A DNA stretch of 64,000 nucleotides. Source: Ruminococcus sp. AF41-9. GTDB lineage: Bacteria > Bacillota > Clostridia > Lachnospirales > Lachnospiraceae. Of the stretch, positions 26,160 to 35,201 are shown one piece after another. The position numbers and the translations under genes are program-made. The first letter of the stretch is position 1. Each line of letters starts with the position of its first letter. The stretch is from positions 1 through 64,000 of the forward strand of contig NZ_QUDO01000012.1 in assembly GCF_003477525.1 (NCBI RefSeq), read 5' to 3'. The notes under the pieces are model-generated. The model saw only the letters and a list, made by a program, of their open reading frames with translations. It did no database searches and was not told where the DNA came from.

Positions 26160-26282
26160 CAGTTTGTATTCTTGCTATGTTCTTGTTATGTTCTTTCTGT
26201 GTTTTTACTGTATTTTTGCTGCGTCTTTATCGTTCTTTTACCGTTCCGTTCTTCTGCCGACAGCTCATTTTCCCAGACAGAA

Positions 26283-26335
26283 AAAAAGAGCAGATTTCCT
26301 GCTTTTGCTTCATGCAATTGCAACAGGAAATCTGC
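26283..26335 (-). terminator. Terminator of the surface-protein gene
   Basis: The 12-bp stem GCAGATTTCCTG / CAGGAAATCTGC, with an inner TGC/GCA pairing, is followed by TCTTTTTTTC on the minus strand. Confidence 0.85.
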
Positions 26336-26400
26336 CGGATTTTTCCAGATAAAGATTCGCAGTCAGTCTTCCTGGCAAATGCTTTATCCGTTATCTGATT

Positions 26401-29388
26401 TTATTTTTTCTTCTTTTTGTAAACCACAACACCGACAATACATACTGTCGCGATCACCAGAATGATGACAAACGGAGCAATATTGGTGGTATCGCCTGTT
26501 CTAACCGCGTTCTTCTGGTTTGCAGCGTTCGGCTGTGGAGTTGGTGTTGCTGTGACAGTCTGAGCCTGAGAAATGCTGAAGCTTACCTGTTTGGTATCCT
26601 GTTCTCCGGTATTTTCCCATTTGCTGCCATCATATTTCTGGCGGTTAAATACAACAGTCAGGCTGTAAGTACCTGCTTTGGTGATTCCAAAGGCCGCTGT
26701 ATAAGGAGCTTCTGTCCAACTGTTGGTATTGATGACTTTCCAGTTATCCGGAACATAACGGACATCGTCTGTTCCCGGGCTCTCATTGTCCATACCTGCA
26801 CCTACTGCGGTAAATGTGATTTTGGACTGTGTGGTATAGCCGTCAGAACTGATTCCTGTGATCTTATTGTCCGCCGGATCTGCAATCTTCGCTGTGCGGC
26901 CTGCATTTACAGTAACTTCCACTGCCGTGATCAGACTGATCTCATCCGGGTTTGTCACACCGTCAGGAAGCACTACGGTTCCTTTTACTTTAAAAGTCTG
27001 TTCTGTTTTATCTGACGGATCATAGGAACTTTCTTTTACATTCCACTGAACTTTGGCTTTCATATCGCCATTTGTGGTATTGATCACTACGCTGGAAGGA
27101 AGTCCCAGCGCTTTGGCTGTTTTTTCAACGCCATTCTTTATGCCTGCAATACTGGAAGGATTCTGGATTCCAGTCAGTTTTACTGTCTGTGCTTTTACAG
27201 TAAACAGAACGTCTACTGTCGCACTTACCTGCTGATCATTTGGAATCACAATAGTTTCCAGATAGGACCCTTCTATCAGTCCCTTTTTCGGGCGGATATT
27301 AAAGGAAGCACTCTCTCCAGGTGCCAGCTCTGTAGCGGAAAGCTTACCGATCTTAAAGCTGGAAGCCGTCGGTGCACTCAGTGTAATTGTCGCATTTCCG
27401 GTATTTGTTACCGTAACCTTCTGTGATGCCGGCGCCTCGCTGTATCCGGCTTCTGTTTTTCCGAAATCCAACTCTGTCGGATCCGCGGATAACTGGTAAA
27501 CCTTTTCTGCTTCTGCAACAGTAATGTAACCTTCCACTTCTGCAGCCACAGAAGTCTGTCCGTCACTGTCTGCCCACATGATCTGAAGTGTCTCTGAATA
27601 ACTTCCCTCTTCCAGACCTGCGACCGGAACTGCAGTAAACGCCGCACTTTCTCCTGCTGCCAGTTCTGTCGCAGAAAGCGCTCCGATCTCAAAATACTGA
27701 GCTTCCGGCTGAATGAGTGTAACTGCTGTATTACCCGTATTTGTAAGTGTGATCGTTGTTGCTTCCGGAGTATCATATCCCACTTTCAGATCATCATAAC
27801 CGATAACCGTCGGATCCGCTTCCACAGAAATAATCTGTTCTTCAGCCTCTTTTACAGAAACTTCGGCAGTTACCTGCGCCGCAGCTTCTTCGCTCTCTTC
27901 TGTGCCGAAGATCAGAGTTTCACTGTATTCTCCTTTTGTCAGGCCATTCTTTGGCTGTATCTGGAAGGTAAGGGAAGCACCGGCTTCTAACTGTACGCCG
28001 GACTCTGCGATATTTCCGTCTGCGGTAAGAATGTCAAAACAGTCAGACTGCGGTACCTTCAGAGATACAGTTGTATCCCCTGTATTTGTCACTGTAACTG
28101 TCTGTATCTCATCTACCTGCTCGTAATCCTCTTTCAGATCTGAAAATTTCAGATCATTGGTATCCACAGCAAGAGAATACTCTGCCAGAGAACCATCTGT
28201 ATCCTCTGCCGGCTCTTCTGTAGAAGGAGCTTCCTGATCATCCGGATTCTCCGGTTCCTCTGTCGGCTCTTCGACAGGTTCTTCTGCCGGGAACAGTTCC
28301 CCGTCTTCTACTGTAATTTTCGCTTCAAAAGAAACTTCCGCACCTTCCTCTGTCTGGTAAGTAATGATATCGTCATAGTCGCCTGCTTCCAGACCCTCTC
28401 TCGGCTGTACCCATACACTGACAGACTCTCCCGCTGCCAGAGGTTCCTCGATATCAGCCACCATAAAATGCTCCGGGCTGATCGGCTGGAAATTCAGAGT
28501 TTCACTTCCTGTATTGGTGATCTGTACAAACTGTGCCTGCACCCCACCTTCATTTCCGGTTTCTATGGTTCCGAAATCACAGCTTTCTGCTTCTCCCTCC
28601 AGGAAAGCGGTTGCCTCATAAGCTTCCTTTTCTTCAGAAAGTTCGCCGGAGCCTTCAGAAGTTTCATCCTGGGAATCCGCGTTTTCTGTTGTTTTTTCTG
28701 TTCCGTCAGCCTGCAGCTCAGACTCTGTGTAAATATGAATCTGGGAATCATCTGTGGATGTTCCCTCTTCTGATTCTGCTGTCTGCGCAGCATCCTGATT
28801 TTCCTCATCCGTCTGCTGTGCTTCCTGCTCCGGTACTTCCTGTACCGCTCCATCATTCTGATCTGTTTCGTCATATGGAATCTGCGTTTCTTCTAATTCT
28901 CCATATGTGTTCTGATCTTCTTCTGACTGATCATTCTCAGCATTCTCTGTATCCTGTGAATCAGTCTCTGCATCTTCGGCAGCCTGCTGTGCTGCTTTTG
29001 CCTCTTCCTCTGTCGCAGCTACCTCAGCAGTCTTTGCTGTCAGTTTTCCGGTAAGGGTGCTTCCCTCAGGAGCAGCGATATCCAGCACCAGTTTATATCC
29101 CAGGTCATCCTGTGTTACTGTATAATTCTTCTCTGTACCAACCGGTGTCAGTTCCTTCTCTCCCGTCTGTCTGGACCAGGAAAAAGTAACATCCGCATCT
29201 GTCACACCTTCGGGAGTTACTTTTGAATAATCTGCGCTCAGAACAGTTCCTACTGCCGCCAGTCCTTTGATCTTAAGTTTTCCGCCGAGTTCACCGGAAG
29301 GTGATTCTGCCGCAAAAACCATGGACGGAAGCAACGTAAGTGCCATCAGCACAGCCATGACAACTGCCAGAAATTTCTTTCTTTCCAT
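26401..29388 (-). CDS. Large secreted cell-surface protein with Ig-like/Hydin-type repeats
   Basis: This 995-aa protein has a signal peptide (residues 1-27, ending FAAES), an Ig-like domain (about 35-110), a Glu/Gln/Asp-rich linker (about 115-255), and at least four repeats of about 95 aa containing the pattern TNTG...LxAGES...GL..G.Y.E, typical of beta-sandwich Hydin/choice-of-anchor modules. Two more beta-rich domains follow. The C-terminus has VRTGD, a membrane helix and KKKKK: a sortase-like layout with a non-standard sorting motif. Its ligand is unknown; an adhesin or wall-scaffold role is a guess. It is transcribed alone. Confidence 0.85.
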   Translation of the reverse strand: MERKKFLAVVMAVLMALTLLPSMVFAAESPSGELGGKLKIKGLAAVGTVLSADYSKVTPEGVTDADVTFSWSRQTGEKELTPVGTEKNYTVTQDDLGYKLVLDIAAPEGSTLTGKLTAKTAEVAATEEEAKAAQQAAEDAETDSQDTENAENDQSEEDQNTYGELEETQIPYDETDQNDGAVQEVPEQEAQQTDEENQDAAQTAESEEGTSTDDSQIHIYTESELQADGTEKTTENADSQDETSEGSGELSEEKEAYEATAFLEGEAESCDFGTIETGNEGGVQAQFVQITNTGSETLNFQPISPEHFMVADIEEPLAAGESVSVWVQPREGLEAGDYDDIITYQTEEGAEVSFEAKITVEDGELFPAEEPVEEPTEEPENPDDQEAPSTEEPAEDTDGSLAEYSLAVDTNDLKFSDLKEDYEQVDEIQTVTVTNTGDTTVSLKVPQSDCFDILTADGNIAESGVQLEAGASLTFQIQPKNGLTKGEYSETLIFGTEESEEAAAQVTAEVSVKEAEEQIISVEADPTVIGYDDLKVGYDTPEATTITLTNTGNTAVTLIQPEAQYFEIGALSATELAAGESAAFTAVPVAGLEEGSYSETLQIMWADSDGQTSVAAEVEGYITVAEAEKVYQLSADPTELDFGKTEAGYSEAPASQKVTVTNTGNATITLSAPTASSFKIGKLSATELAPGESASFNIRPKKGLIEGSYLETIVIPNDQQVSATVDVLFTVKAQTVKLTGIQNPSSIAGIKNGVEKTAKALGLPSSVVINTTNGDMKAKVQWNVKESSYDPSDKTEQTFKVKGTVVLPDGVTNPDEISLITAVEVTVNAGRTAKIADPADNKITGISSDGYTTQSKITFTAVGAGMDNESPGTDDVRYVPDNWKVINTNSWTEAPYTAAFGITKAGTYSLTVVFNRQKYDGSKWENTGEQDTKQVSFSISQAQTVTATPTPQPNAANQKNAVRTGDTTNIAPFVIILVIATVCIVGVVVYKKKKK

Positions 29389-29455
29389 GTGTCATCCTCC
29401 TTTTCATCTTCTTAAATATTCTCTCAAATATTTCTTTCATTCTCTGTGTACCGTA

Positions 29456-29485
29456 ATTATATCACCTTATGTTCTAAAAGTGTAA
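29456..29485 (-). promoter_or_regulatory. Promoter of the surface-protein gene
   Basis: TTACAC (29480-29485) and TATAAT (29456-29461) are 18 bp apart on the minus strand, about 65 bp upstream of the start codon. Confidence 0.6.
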
Positions 29486-29640
29486 TCTATATTTTCCGCC
29501 TGGCTACCTGCTCATAACCGCAGAAAGAACCCTGCCGCCAGGATTCTTTCCAAATTATATTTTTATATTTTACACTTTATCTTTTTCTTTTATTCGGTAC
29601 AGAACCGCATAGCAACGCAGGTTGCTCTTATCTGCCTGTC

Positions 29641-29898
29641 TTATCCCTCTACGATCAGATAAGTTCCATCCGGCAAGGCGAAAACTTCGCTGGCATCTTC
29701 CAGTTCTTCGTCCGTCATGCCGTCTACGTCTGCTCCCATATCTTCCAGATACTCTCTCACCTCAGCAATGGAATTTACCACTGCTGCCATGCAGTCCTCG
29801 AGAAAAGCTTCTGCTGCTTCGTAGGATTCTGCTACAGGCTGTGGAAATAACTGTCCCTGTTTTTCAAGAAATGTGTTGATGCATTCTTCTGTGTACAT
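29641..29898 (-). CDS. Small acidic protein of unknown function
   Basis: This 85-aa protein is acidic and mostly helical (MYTEECINTFLEKQGQLF..., then EVREYLEDMGADVDGMTDEELEDA), with no membrane segment. I do not recognise a family. GAGGAGG lies 10 bp before the ATG, and the start is 2 bp after the restored stop codon of the Cof-type phosphatase, so it is the last gene of the maf-HAD-HAD unit. Confidence 0.65.
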   Translation of the reverse strand: MYTEECINTFLEKQGQLFPQPVAESYEAAEAFLEDCMAAVVNSIAEVREYLEDMGADVDGMTDEELEDASEVFALPDGTYLIVEG

Positions 29899-29900
29899 AT

Positions 29901-30703
29901 TTACAATACCTCCTCAATCTTTCCCTTTGCCATGATCAGCTTCTTAAGAACCGTTTCCACACGGTCGGTTGTATAAGCGGCTGCCTCCCTGACCCCCTCT
30001 TTGGAATGCGCCATGCAAAGCCATATTTTACTGCTTTCAGCATTTCTATATCATTATACTCGTCCCCGAATGCCATGCATTCTTCCGGCAAAATATGATA
30101 TCTCTTCTGGTATTCCAGGATTCCCTTTGCCTTATTTGTGCCAAAAGGAACAAAATCGATCCATGCATTTCCGGATGTCACCACCACACAGTCCTTTCCG
30201 AACTGTCCATGCCAGTATCGTATGGATTCATCCGTCAGGCCTCCCGGTTCGTAAACTGCAAGTTTCATGATCGGGTCTGTCATTTCCTCCAGACTGTTCA
30301 CAAACCTGCACTCATTTTTTACTTCATACAGCATATGACTGCGAAAAGCTTCTGTCTTCGGCATCAGATAGTGGTAATCTTTGGCAGAGCAGGTAAATTC
30401 TGCATCTTTTTTAGCCAGGATTGCATTTATGATCTTTCCGGCAAGTTCTCTGTCAAAACTGTCCTGGTATAAGACTTCTTCCTGATCCACTGCCAGTGCT
30501 CCGTTCTCGGAAATATATGCAATTTCGGACACAACCGGGGCAAAAAGTTTCTTCATATTCGGATACTGTCTGCCACTGGCTGCCACAAATAAAATCCCCA
30601 GTTCTTTCAGTTCTCTGATCAGGGAAAAAATCTCTTCCGGCAGCGCCTGCGCCTTGTTCAACAGTAATGTCCCATCCAGATCACTGGCGATCATCTTAAT
30701 CAT
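29901..30703 (-). pseudogene. Cof-type HAD phosphatase with a one-base frameshift near its 3' end
   Basis: This is a Cof/YidA-type HAD hydrolase, probably a sugar-phosphate phosphatase: SDLDGTLL at the N-terminus, the VAASGRQ second motif, and ECMAFGDEYNDIEML with the metal-binding aspartates. After AVKYGFA the reading frame shifts. Adding one A (GCATGGCG to GCAATGGCG, next to position 30014) gives GFAMAHSKEGVREAAAYTT and carries the frame to a TAA at 29901, two bases before the next gene. As written it stops at 29936 with an unrelated tail. The ATG at 30703 has GAGG nearby and overlaps the previous stop; a GTG at 30718 is the alternative. Confidence 0.85.
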
Positions 30704-31361
30704 TTCCGTGTTCCTCACAGATTTTTATCAAATCCACAGGTTTCTCAGCCACAAGGTCCGCACCATTTTCATTCAGTTCCTCTCTGTCGCGGAATCCCCA
30801 GAGTGCTCCCACTGTGAACATTCCGGCAGCTTTTCCGGTCTGCATATCTGTGCTGGTGTCTCCTACATACAGACATTCTTCCGGTTTTACTCCAAATTTC
30901 TCTGCCACCATCAGCGGACCGTCCGGTGCCGGTTTCCTGCGGATTGCATCGCTCTGACCAACCACAAGGTCAAACTCTTCACCGAAAAGCTGTGCGATAA
31001 CCTTTACAGCAGCCGGATGCGGTTTATTGGAGCAGACCGCAAGTTTCATTCCATGTTTCTTCAGTTTCTTCAGTGTCTCCGGCATTCCCTCATATGGAAC
31101 AACCTTATACATCGGATTTGCCGCAAACATTTCCCTGTAAAGTCTCTGACCTTCCTCATAGTGAGTAAGTTCCGGATCACCGGCATCTTTCAGTGCCCTG
31201 CGGATCAGCATGTTGGCACCCTCTCCGCTGTAATATCTGAAATTATCTACCGGAAGAGTCTTAAGGCCGAATTTTTCCATAATAATATTTGTAATATATG
31301 CCATGGATTCCAGCGTATCCGCCAATGTTCCATCCAGGTCAAAGATACATGCTTTTATCAT
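30696..31361 (-). CDS. HAD family hydrolase, phosphoglycolate phosphatase-like
   Basis: A 221-aa HAD phosphatase with a helical cap: FDLDGTLADT (residues 7-16), VCSNKPH as second motif, RRKPAPDG with the lysine, and YVGDTSTDMQTG with metal-binding aspartates. It resembles Gph and PpaX; the substrate is not certain. Its ATG overlaps the maf stop by 4 bp, and its stop overlaps the next HAD gene, so it is translationally coupled on both sides. Confidence 0.88.
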   Translation of the reverse strand: MIKACIFDLDGTLADTLESMAYITNIIMEKFGLKTLPVDNFRYYSGEGANMLIRRALKDAGDPELTHYEEGQRLYREMFAANPMYKVVPYEGMPETLKKLKKHGMKLAVCSNKPHPAAVKVIAQLFGEEFDLVVGQSDAIRRKPAPDGPLMVAEKFGVKPEECLYVGDTSTDMQTGKAAGMFTVGALWGFRDREELNENGADLVAEKPVDLIKICEEHGND

Positions 31362-31969
31362 CTTTTGTCATCCTCTCTGTCTGTCAGTTCAATTCCCAGC
31401 TTCTTCATCTCATAAAACAGTCTGGCAACAGGAAGCCCTACCACATTGTTGTAATCTCCGCAGATTCCTTTTACATAGATTCCGAAGAGTCCCTGAATAC
31501 CGTAACTTCCTGCCTTGTCCATAGGTTCTCCTGTAGCGATATACGCTTGGATCTCTTCTTCTGAAACCGGATAAAAAGTTACATCTGTGCTCTCATAAAA
31601 AGTATGGTCTGTCCACTGTCCGTTTTTTCTCTCCAGCACAGAAACTCCTGTATAAACCTGATGTGTATTTCCCTGCAGTTTCTCTAATGTCTGCGCTGCG
31701 TCTTCTTTATCTTTTGGCTTTCCCAGAATCCTGTTTTCAAACACAACGATCGTATCAGAACCGATCACCAGTGTTCCTTCTTCACACTCTGCCAGTGTAT
31801 CGGCAACAGCAGACGCCTTATCTCTCGCCAGTTGTAACACAACCTCTGCCGGATCCTCGGAACTTCTCTTTTCTTCACCGGATGCAGGCATTACTGTGAA
31901 TGATAGTCCCGCACGCTCCAGCAGTTCCCTGCGTCTGGGTGAAGCAGATGCCAGTATAATTTTTCTCAT
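31358..31969 (-). CDS. maf: Maf-like nucleotide pyrophosphatase
   Basis: Maf proteins hydrolyse (deoxy)nucleoside triphosphates such as dTTP, UTP or modified bases, as house-cleaning enzymes. The 203-aa protein begins MRKIILASASPRRRELL, with the expected GSDTIV segment near residue 70 and the GSYGIQGLFGIYVKGICGDYNNVVGLP stretch near 155. The PRRR motif marks the YhdE-type dTTP/UTP pyrophosphatases. First gene of a four-gene unit. Confidence 0.93.
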   Translation of the reverse strand: MRKIILASASPRRRELLERAGLSFTVMPASGEEKRSSEDPAEVVLQLARDKASAVADTLAECEEGTLVIGSDTIVVFENRILGKPKDKEDAAQTLEKLQGNTHQVYTGVSVLERKNGQWTDHTFYESTDVTFYPVSEEEIQAYIATGEPMDKAGSYGIQGLFGIYVKGICGDYNNVVGLPVARLFYEMKKLGIELTDREDDKR

Positions 31970-32249
31970 AAAAATCTCCTCTTCTTTCCTGTCATAGTAT
32001 ACCCCGTATCTTTCAGTGGTGCAACCGCTTTTGCCAAAAGTTTCTCTTTTCTTTTTGCCGGAAAAGTATTAAAATATGGATAACCTATCTTCTGTTTCAT
32101 CTGTATTCCAGAAATCATTGACAGAAGATTGTCATTACTTTTCATGCATCAGTTCTGTAACGGTTATTTTCGTAAATACGATTCACGAATGATAGCTGTG
32201 CAGACAGAGCATAGAACAGTAAGAGAATATCTGAAAGGAGTCAATAGAT

Positions 32250-32783
32250 ATGGCAAAAATCAATAAATATTGGGGATATGTGGCAATCGGTGCCGTAACA
32301 GCCGCTGCAGCCGGTGCAGTCGCTGCTTTAATTGCAAAAAAAGCTTCCCATAAAGACGAGGATCTGGATTTCGATGACAGTTTTGATGAGGATTTTGACG
32401 ATGATTTCGACATCCCGGCAGAGTCCGAAGATTTTGACGATGATCCGGAAGTTTCCGAAGATTTCGAATCCTGGGACAACAACATGGATTTAGATGTGGA
32501 AGATTTAACAGAAACTGATGAACTCTGCTCCGCAGACGCTGAGATTTCCGGTGAAGAAGACACTGAGGAATCTGCTGAAGCAACAACTGCTGAATCCGAA
32601 GAAAAAAAAGTGGAAGAGGCAGAAGCGAAAGCCGAAACCGAAACAGCAACGGAAGCTGCCGAAGAAGATTCTGAAGAAATTCCTGCTGTTAAAGAAGTAG
32701 AAAATGCAAGTGAAGAAACTGATGCAGGCGCTGAGACAGACGCTGATGCCAAAGCGGAAGCTGATGCTGAGGATGCTGAATAA
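32250..32783 (+). CDS. Membrane-anchored acidic low-complexity protein
   Basis: This 177-aa protein has one hydrophobic Ala/Gly-rich segment near the N-terminus (about residues 9-30, VAIGAVTAAAAGAVAALIA) and an extremely acidic remainder: an Asp/Phe-rich block (38-75), then Glu/Ala/Thr repeats. The translation start follows GAAAGGAGTCAATAGAT. The N-terminus resembles small membrane anchors, but I recognise no domain. It is monocistronic, with a strong terminator at 32852. Confidence 0.7.
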   Translation: MAKINKYWGYVAIGAVTAAAAGAVAALIAKKASHKDEDLDFDDSFDEDFDDDFDIPAESEDFDDDPEVSEDFESWDNNMDLDVEDLTETDELCSADAEISGEEDTEESAEATTAESEEKKVEEAEAKAETETATEAAEEDSEEIPAVKEVENASEETDAGAETDADAKAEADAEDAE

Positions 32784-32851
32784 GCAGAAATGAAAAAGCA
32801 GCTCACTCTACTGAATAATTGATACTGATACAAAAATAATGCAATAAAAAG

Positions 32852-32892
32852 CACCCGACTGGTCATTTTTCTTACCGGCCGGGTGTTTTTTT
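32852..32892 (+). terminator. Terminator of the acidic-protein gene
   Basis: CACCCG-a-CTGGT pairs with ACCGG-c-CGGGTG, followed by T7. Confidence 0.85.
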
Positions 32893-32962
32893 GTTTATGT
32901 TGCATTTATGTTTCTTTTATTTTTTTCTTCTGTTTCTATTTTGTCTGGATTCTCTTTATTTA

Positions 32963-34630
32963 TTATGCTTTTGGCAGTTTAAAGGAGCTCTTTAAGGATA
33001 CGATACGGTTAAATACCGGTGCACCCTCTTTGGAGTCGCGGATGTCTGCGCAGAAGAATCCTGTTCTTACGAACTGGAAGCTGTCATAGCCTTTCGCTTC
33101 CATCAGTGCAGGCTCTACATAAGCAGTTACTTTTGTCAAAGAGTTCGGATTTACGTTCAGAGAACCGTCTTCTTTATTGTATACACCTTTTTCCTCATCT
33201 ACGATATTCTCATAGAGGCGCACTTCTGCTTTTCCTGCCTGACTTGCTTCTACCCAGTGAATGGTTCCTTTTACTTTTCTGCCGTCCGGTGCATTTCCGC
33301 CCTTTGTAGCAGGATCATAAGTACAGTGTACAACACGAACAGTTCCGTCTTCATCTGCTTCATATCCTGTACAGGTTACAAAATAAGCATTCATCAGACG
33401 TACTTCTGTTCCAGGGAACATTCTCTTATATTTCTTAGGCGGATCTACCATGAAGTCCTCTCTCTCAATGTAGAGCTCTTTTCCAAACGGGATCTTACGT
33501 GTTCCCAGTTCTTCATTCTCCATGTTGTTCGGAGCTTCCAGATATTCCACTTCACCTTCCGGATAGTTGTCGATCACCAGTTTTACCGGATCAAGAACAG
33601 CCATCAGACGCGGACGTTTCAGTTTCAGATCCTCACGGATGCAGTATTCAAGCATTGCGTAATCTACGGAGCTGTTTGCCTTAGATACACCGCAGAGATC
33701 TACGAACATTTTGATAGATTCCGGTGTGAAACCACGGCGACGTAAAGCAGCGATGGAAACCAGACGCGGATCATCCCATCCATCTACGATTCCCTCTTCT
33801 ACCAGTTTCTTGATATAACGTTTACCTGTTACCACATTTGTCAGATACAGTTTTGCAAACTCGATCTGTTTCGGAGGATGCGGATATTCCAGTTCTTTTA
33901 CAACCCAGTCATACAGCGGTCTGTGATCTTCAAATTCCAGAGTACAGATAGAATGGGTGATTCCCTCGATCGCATCTTCGATCGGATGAGCAAAGTCATA
34001 CATCGGATAAATGCACCAGGTATCTCCTGTTCTGTGATGTGTCATATGAGCAACACGGTAAATAACCGGGTCACGCATGTTCATGTTCGGAGATGCCATG
34101 TCGATCTTCGCACGGAGAACTTTCTGTCCATCCTCGTATTTGCCTTCTTTCATTTCTTCAAAAAGCTGAAGGTTTTCTTCCACGCTTCTGTTTCTGTACG
34201 GGCTCTCTTTTCCAGGCTCTGTAAGAGTTCCACGGTATTCACGAATCTGGTCTGCGGTCAGGTCACATACATATGCTTTTCCTTTTTTGATCAGCTTGAT
34301 TGCAGCTTCATACATCTGTTCAAAATAGTCAGATGCAAAGAAAAGTCTGTCCTCCCAGTCAGCGCCCAGCCATTTGATATCTGCTTTGATAGACTCTACA
34401 AATTCACTTTTCTCTTTTGTAGGATTGGTATCATCAAAACGCATATTAAACTTTCCGTTGTACTCCTGTGCAAGGCCGTAGTTTAAAAGAATAGATTTTG
34501 CATGACCGATATGAAGATATCCGTTCGGTTCCGGCGGAAAACGTGTATGCACAGTGTCATAAACACCCTCTGCCAGGTCTTTATCTATGATATTCTCAAT
34601 AAAATTTTTAGAAACAGTTTCGTTCTCCAT
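32963..34630 (-). CDS. glnS: Glutamine--tRNA ligase
   Basis: GlnRS charges tRNA-Gln. The 555-aa class I synthetase has the HIGH motif in [15 protein letters not shown] (about residues 32-46), the [12 protein letters not shown] segment, and the C-terminal anticodon-binding beta-barrels. In the KMSKS-loop position I read [12 protein letters not shown] rather than a canonical MSKR; I cannot say by eye if this is normal for the group. It has its own promoter and no T-box leader. Confidence 0.96.
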   Translation of the reverse strand: MENETVSKNFIENIIDKDLAEGVYDTVHTRFPPEPNGYLHIGHAKSILLNYGLAQEYNGKFNMRFDDTNPTKEKSEFVESIKADIKWLGADWEDRLFFASDYFEQMYEAAIKLIKKGKAYVCDLTADQIREYRGTLTEPGKESPYRNRSVEENLQLFEEMKEGKYEDGQKVLRAKIDMASPNMNMRDPVIYRVAHMTHHRTGDTWCIYPMYDFAHPIEDAIEGITHSICTLEFEDHRPLYDWVVKELEYPHPPKQIEFAKLYLTNVVTGKRYIKKLVEEGIVDGWDDPRLVSIAALRRRGFTPESIKMFVDLCGVSKANSSVDYAMLEYCIREDLKLKRPRLMAVLDPVKLVIDNYPEGEVEYLEAPNNMENEELGTRKIPFGKELYIEREDFMVDPPKKYKRMFPGTEVRLMNAYFVTCTGYEADEDGTVRVVHCTYDPATKGGNAPDGRKVKGTIHWVEASQAGKAEVRLYENIVDEEKGVYNKEDGSLNVNPNSLTKVTAYVEPALMEAKGYDSFQFVRTGFFCADIRDSKEGAPVFNRIVSLKSSFKLPKA

Positions 34631-34706
34631 CTCTTTCCCTCCTGTTTGTGTAATATATTTTTAAATGTCAGGCAGATATCTTCCATCCGCTCCGTCAGTT
34701 TTTTCT

Positions 34707-34735
34707 ATTATATAGCTAAATCGTTTTTATGTCGA
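34707..34735 (-). promoter_or_regulatory. Promoter of glnS
   Basis: TCGACA (34730-34735) and TATAAT (34707-34712) are 17 bp apart on the minus strand, about 75 bp upstream of the start codon. Confidence 0.8.
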
Positions 34736-34853
34736 ATGAATTTATATTATCATTGGAAATTCTATCTGTCAACTGTTTCTGTATTCCTCTGTATTCCTCT
34801 GTTTTTCCAGTAACCAGTTACCACTTTTTTAATTTTACTGCCTTATCTGCATA

Positions 34854-34882
34854 TTGCTTTTCATTTTTTCATATGCTATAAT
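34854..34882 (+). promoter_or_regulatory. Promoter of the antitoxin-like RNA
   Basis: TTGCTT (34854-34859) and TATAAT (34877-34882) are 17 bp apart, with an extended TG at -14. Transcription should begin near 34889. Confidence 0.8.
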
Positions 34883-34888
34883 GCCAAT

Positions 34889-34973
34889 AGGCAAAGAAAT
34901 AATAATTTGTCTGGCAAGGACAAAAACGAAGCCCCCGGTACCGCAAATACCGGGGGCTTCTTCTTATTTTTTT
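34889..34973 (+). ncRNA. Putative antisense antitoxin RNA (RNA II-like)
   Basis: This short transcript has a strong promoter, no ORF of note, and ends at the hairpin at 34929-34960 followed by a T-rich stretch. Its 5' part contains AAAGAAATAATAATTT (34893-34908) and CTGGCAAGGA (34911-34920). Near copies lie on the same strand across the start of the facing toxin ORF (35075-35090 and 35091-35100), so the RNA is complementary to the toxin mRNA over its start codon and first codons. Both RNAs also share the terminator hairpin. This is the layout of the par locus of plasmid pAD1. RNA start and end are predicted. Confidence 0.7.
34929..34960. terminator. Bidirectional terminator shared by the two converging RNAs
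   Basis: A perfect GAAGCCCCCGGTA / TACCGGGGGCTTC stem with a short loop. On the plus strand TTCTTATTTTTTT follows; on the minus strand GTTTTTG follows. It is the 3' end of both the putative antitoxin RNA and the toxin mRNA. Confidence 0.9.
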
Positions 34974-35097
34974 AGAGCAGACAAGCAACTGCCAGGCTAG
35001 TGTTGCCCTGCTTATCTCCGTCTAACCATTTGATGGCATAGCGGCAAGCTATACCAGCCGTAAAGGAGACAAGAAAAGAAATAATAATTTCTGACAA
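34972..35097 (-). CDS. Putative type I toxin, Fst-like hydrophobic peptide
   Basis: The 41-aa peptide starts MSEIIISFLVSFTAGIACRY with one membrane-spanning stretch, then a charged KWLDGDKQGN region, the build of small membrane-damaging type I toxins such as Fst. I place the start at TTG 35097, 8 bp after AGGAGG; a GTG three codons earlier is too close to that site. A CCCG-GCAA-CGGG hairpin with a GNRA loop lies directly upstream of the ribosome-binding site, reminiscent of the translation-control stem in fst mRNA. Translation start, first codons and 3' hairpin are all complementary to the facing RNA. Confidence 0.7.
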   Translation of the reverse strand: MSEIIISFLVSFTAGIACRYAIKWLDGDKQGNTSLAVACLL

Positions 35098-35100
35098 GGA
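35075..35100. repeat. Direct repeat of the antitoxin RNA 5' region across the toxin start
   Basis: AAAGAAATAATAATTT at 35075-35090 is identical to 34893-34908; CTGACAAGGA at 35091-35100 differs by one base from 34911-34920. The pair corresponds in position and role to the direct repeats DRa and DRb of par loci. Confidence 0.8.
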
Positions 35101-35144
35101 ACTCACCTCCTCCCGTTGCCGGGTATCGGTTGGACAACATTGTA

Positions 35145-35153
35145 AGTATATCA
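35145..35153 (-). promoter_or_regulatory. Extended -10 promoter of the toxin mRNA
   Basis: On the minus strand TGATATACT reads as an extended -10 (TGn-TATACT). A -35 match is weak. The start would be near 35138, giving a leader of about 40 nt. Confidence 0.55.
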
Positions 35154-35201
35154 TACTCTTTGTTATTCCGAAAATACAAATAGTTCTCAGAATTTCATAA
35201 A

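Noticed and set aside
27400..27780. Basic 122-aa reading frame inside the surface-protein gene
   Set aside because: Shadow of the repeat-coding region in another frame.
32183..32905. 240-aa Ser/Ala-rich reading frame on the minus strand
   Set aside because: It is the antisense shadow of the acidic-protein gene; low complexity keeps it open, and promoter and terminator fit the plus-strand gene.
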